From Deltaproteobacteria bacterium (GTDB taxonomy: Bacteria; Myxococcota_A; UBA9160; SZUA-336), in the NCBI GenBank assembly GCA_030673955.1, contig DAOVBF010000072.1, positions 1 to 6,774 on the forward strand: a stretch of DNA of 6,774 bases, given 5' to 3'. Both the position numbers and the translations under genes were made by a program. The notes beneath the pieces were generated by a model. It was not told where the DNA came from and did no database searches. It saw nothing but the letters and a program-made list of their open reading frames with translations. Shown piece by piece: positions 5,455-6,774 of the stretch; the first letter of the stretch is position 1, and each line of letters begins with the position of its first letter.

Positions 5455-6774
5455 CTGGCCGTCATCAAATAGGTCGCAATCGTTCTTCAGGCCGTCCACT
5501 TCGTTGAGCGCCAGACAGACCCGGCACTCGACGAGCCCGTCGATACATTCCTTCAAAGCCACGAGATCGGTTGCATCCGTGCACACGCCTGGAAACAACA
5601 CAGCGTAGTTAACGCTCGTACATCTCTCGTCGAGCTCTTCCTGAAGCTTCCTGTCGCAGGCCTTCTGGACCCGGTCCTTCGCTTTGGGAATCAGCTCGAA
5701 GTCCATGCAGCTCTCGAGGTCATCCGGGCTGTCGAACGGGTCGTCGGCCCCTGGATACAGCTTCTCGAGCTTGCCGCCTTTCAGACCGTACTTCTTGCAC
5801 TTGTAGAACGCCTTGAGCTTTGCGTCCTGGCACTTCCGCACCCGCCTGGCGACCTTGTACTGGCACTTGGCCCCCCGCTCGTCGGTGTCCCGTGAGACGA
5901 TCGACGCGTCCAGGTTGGGTCCGAAGAGGTCGTGGAAAAGCCCCAGGGCCTCCACCACCGCTCCCTGATTCACGCTGGCCGCGTCCATGGGGCCAAAGTC
6001 TGGCACAACACTGCAACGGTCGGCTGCTTTGGAGAGCGTCTTCGCTCTGGCCCTGGCGACCTTATCCTTGCAGAAGGTGTCCGTGGCGTAGATGCACTCC
6101 TCGAAAGGAGCTAAGCCTCCTTCGAGCTCGCCCTTCGCGCCGCGCTTGATGCACTTGCGGATGTGCTTGGCCTGAGCCTTCGCGACCTTGGCAAAGCGCT
6201 TGTTGAGTGCGGTGATGCATTTCCGCTGAGCTTTGGATTGAACGCGGCCAGGTTGCTCCGCGCGTTCACACAGGCAAAAGTCACCGCAGTGGGCGCCTGC
6301 GCCGCAGTCCGGGTCGGCCTCGCACTCCTCGCCGCAGCTCTTCTGGACCGTCCCGTCTCCACAGGTTTCGGGGTTGCCCTCACAGCGGCTGTCCTGACAC
6401 ACGTCTTCGATGGTGCACGGATCTTTGTCGTCGCAGAGACCGTCGTTAGGTGCGTGCACACAGCCCGAGCCGGGATCGCACGAGTCGTCCGTGCAGCGGT
6501 TTCCGTCATCGCAGTCCAGCGGCGAACCGGGCCGACACCCGCCGGCGATGCAGCGCTCCACGCCGTCGCAGGCATTGGCATTGTCACACTCGGAGTCGTC
6601 GGTGCAGCCGAGACAGCTCGGGATGACTGCGTTCAGGCAGCCGAGCCTGGAATCGCACAAGTCCTCGGTGCAGGGATCCTGATCGTTGCAATCGAGCGGG
6701 GTGCCCGCCAGACAGGTGCCGCTCCTGCAAACCTCCGTCCCGTTACAGACGTCACCGTCGTCACAGTCCTCGTC
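5434..6774 (-). CDS. Secreted cysteine-rich protein with Dickkopf-like repeats and 16-Cys C-terminal module (5' end outside window)
   Basis: The frame is open from the window edge (6774) to the TAG at 5436-5434; 446 residues are visible. A TTG at 6660 is in frame but lies inside a repeat, so it is not the start. Residues 1-54 and 55-114 are two copies of a Dickkopf-like cysteine repeat (CNGTEVC, GTPLDC, PCTEDLCD; then CDGVERC, GSPLDCDDGNRCTDDSCD). A shortened third copy runs from 115 to ~138, and a CGDG...GEECEADPDC block from 138 to ~170. Residues 177-446 are the Lys/Cys-rich module shared with the plus-strand gene at 424-1230; its 16 cysteines are conserved, plus one extra (codon at 6072-6070, FCKDKV). 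The product is almost certainly exported and disulfide-rich. An adhesive or surface role is an inference from similar repeat proteins. Its function is unknown. Confidence 0.9.
   Translation of the reverse strand, partial: DEDCDDGDVCNGTEVCRSGTCLAGTPLDCNDQDPCTEDLCDSRLGCLNAVIPSCLGCTDDSECDNANACDGVERCIAGGCRPGSPLDCDDGNRCTDDSCDPGSGCVHAPNDGLCDDKDPCTIEDVCQDSRCEGNPETCGDGTVQKSCGEECEADPDCGAGAHCGDFCLCERAEQPGRVQSKAQRKCITALNKRFAKVAKAQAKHIRKCIKRGAKGELEGGLAPFEECIYATDTFCKDKVARARAKTLSKAADRCSVVPDFGPMDAASVNQGAVVEALGLFHDLFGPNLDASIVSRDTDERGAKCQYKVARRVRKCQDAKLKAFYKCKKYGLKGGKLEKLYPGADDPFDSPDDLESCMDFELIPKAKDRVQKACDRKLQEELDERCTSVNYAVLFPGVCTDATDLVALKECIDGLVECRVCLALNEVDGLKNDCDLFDDGQANGSCQ
5437..6246 (-). other. 16-cysteine Lys-rich C-terminal module, copy B (protein domain)
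   Basis: This is the counterpart of the module at 424-1230. It shows the same two-half layout: C-x21-C-x2-G from RKCITALNK to CIKRG, then EEC; later AKC...KCQDAKLKAFYKCKKYG, again C-x21-C-x2-G, then ESC. The PDFG...VNQ...LFG linker and the CRVCLALN, DCDLFDDGQ and NGSC tail are retained. Across the last 32 residues to the final Cys, 26 are identical to copy A by hand alignment. One extra unpaired cysteine lies between the third and fourth conserved ones. Confidence 0.75.
6433..6774 (-). repeat. Tandem Dickkopf-like cysteine repeats (protein level), two copies in view
   Basis: Two ~55-60 residue units (6774-6613 and 6612-6433) share the order CxG.E.C, a GxPLDC step and PCTxDxCD or RCTDDSCD, ending in a CxxxPxxxxC segment. 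The first is cut by the window edge, so more copies probably lie outside. Such units are common in secreted proteins of Myxococcota-like bacteria. Confidence 0.7.

Noticed and set aside
6658..6660. TTG start for the minus-strand Cys-rich gene
   Set aside because: The frame stays open to the window edge and the residues before it belong to the same cysteine repeat, so the gene starts outside the window.
1..6774. CRISPR arrays, insertion sequences, rRNA or tRNA genes
   Set aside because: No regular short repeats, transposase-like frames with terminal inverted repeats, or RNA gene signatures were found on either strand.

Overview
This is a GC-rich bacterial window with four protein-coding genes, two of them cut by the window edges, plus one probable very small gene. 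The two outer genes encode secreted cysteine-rich proteins. One carries a DUF4215/Myxococcus-type cysteine-rich repeat and the other Dickkopf-like cysteine repeats. Such proteins are typical of large-genome, high-GC lineages around the former Deltaproteobacteria (Myxococcota, Desulfobacterota, Candidatus Binatota). The placement is an inference from protein style and base composition; there is no rRNA or other marker here.

Layout. Positions 1-1233 (+): the 3' part of a secreted protein with the tail of a probable metalloprotease-like domain, one DUF4215 repeat and a ~270-residue Cys/Lys-rich C-terminal module. Positions 1275-4049 (-): a complete phosphoenolpyruvate carboxylase gene (ppc), convergent with the first gene. 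Positions 4050-4542: a 493-base divergent intergenic region. On the minus strand, reading towards ppc, it holds a 14-codon ORF with a textbook ribosome binding site and then a compound stem-loop ending in six T residues, immediately ahead of the ppc start codon. Positions 4543-5364 (+): an unrecognised protein with two membrane segments. Positions 5365-5433: a short convergent gap with consecutive hairpins. Positions 5434-6774 (-): the 3' part of a second secreted protein, with Dickkopf-like repeats and the same Cys/Lys-rich C-terminal module as the first gene.

The most interesting content is that shared C-terminal module. Sixteen cysteines line up between the two proteins. The module is built from two similar halves, each with the spacing C-x21-C-x2-G, and it ends in a nearly identical tail containing a CxxC and an acidic DCDLFDDG loop. 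It is joined to unrelated N-terminal modules in the two genes, as expected of a mobile secreted domain or an envelope-targeting tail. The second notable item is the ppc leader, where the small ORF and terminator-like structure suggest transcription attenuation or a separate small transcript.

Apart from the shared module, the genes do not form an obvious pathway. ppc is central carbon metabolism (anaplerotic oxaloacetate formation), and nothing in the sequence links it to the secreted proteins.
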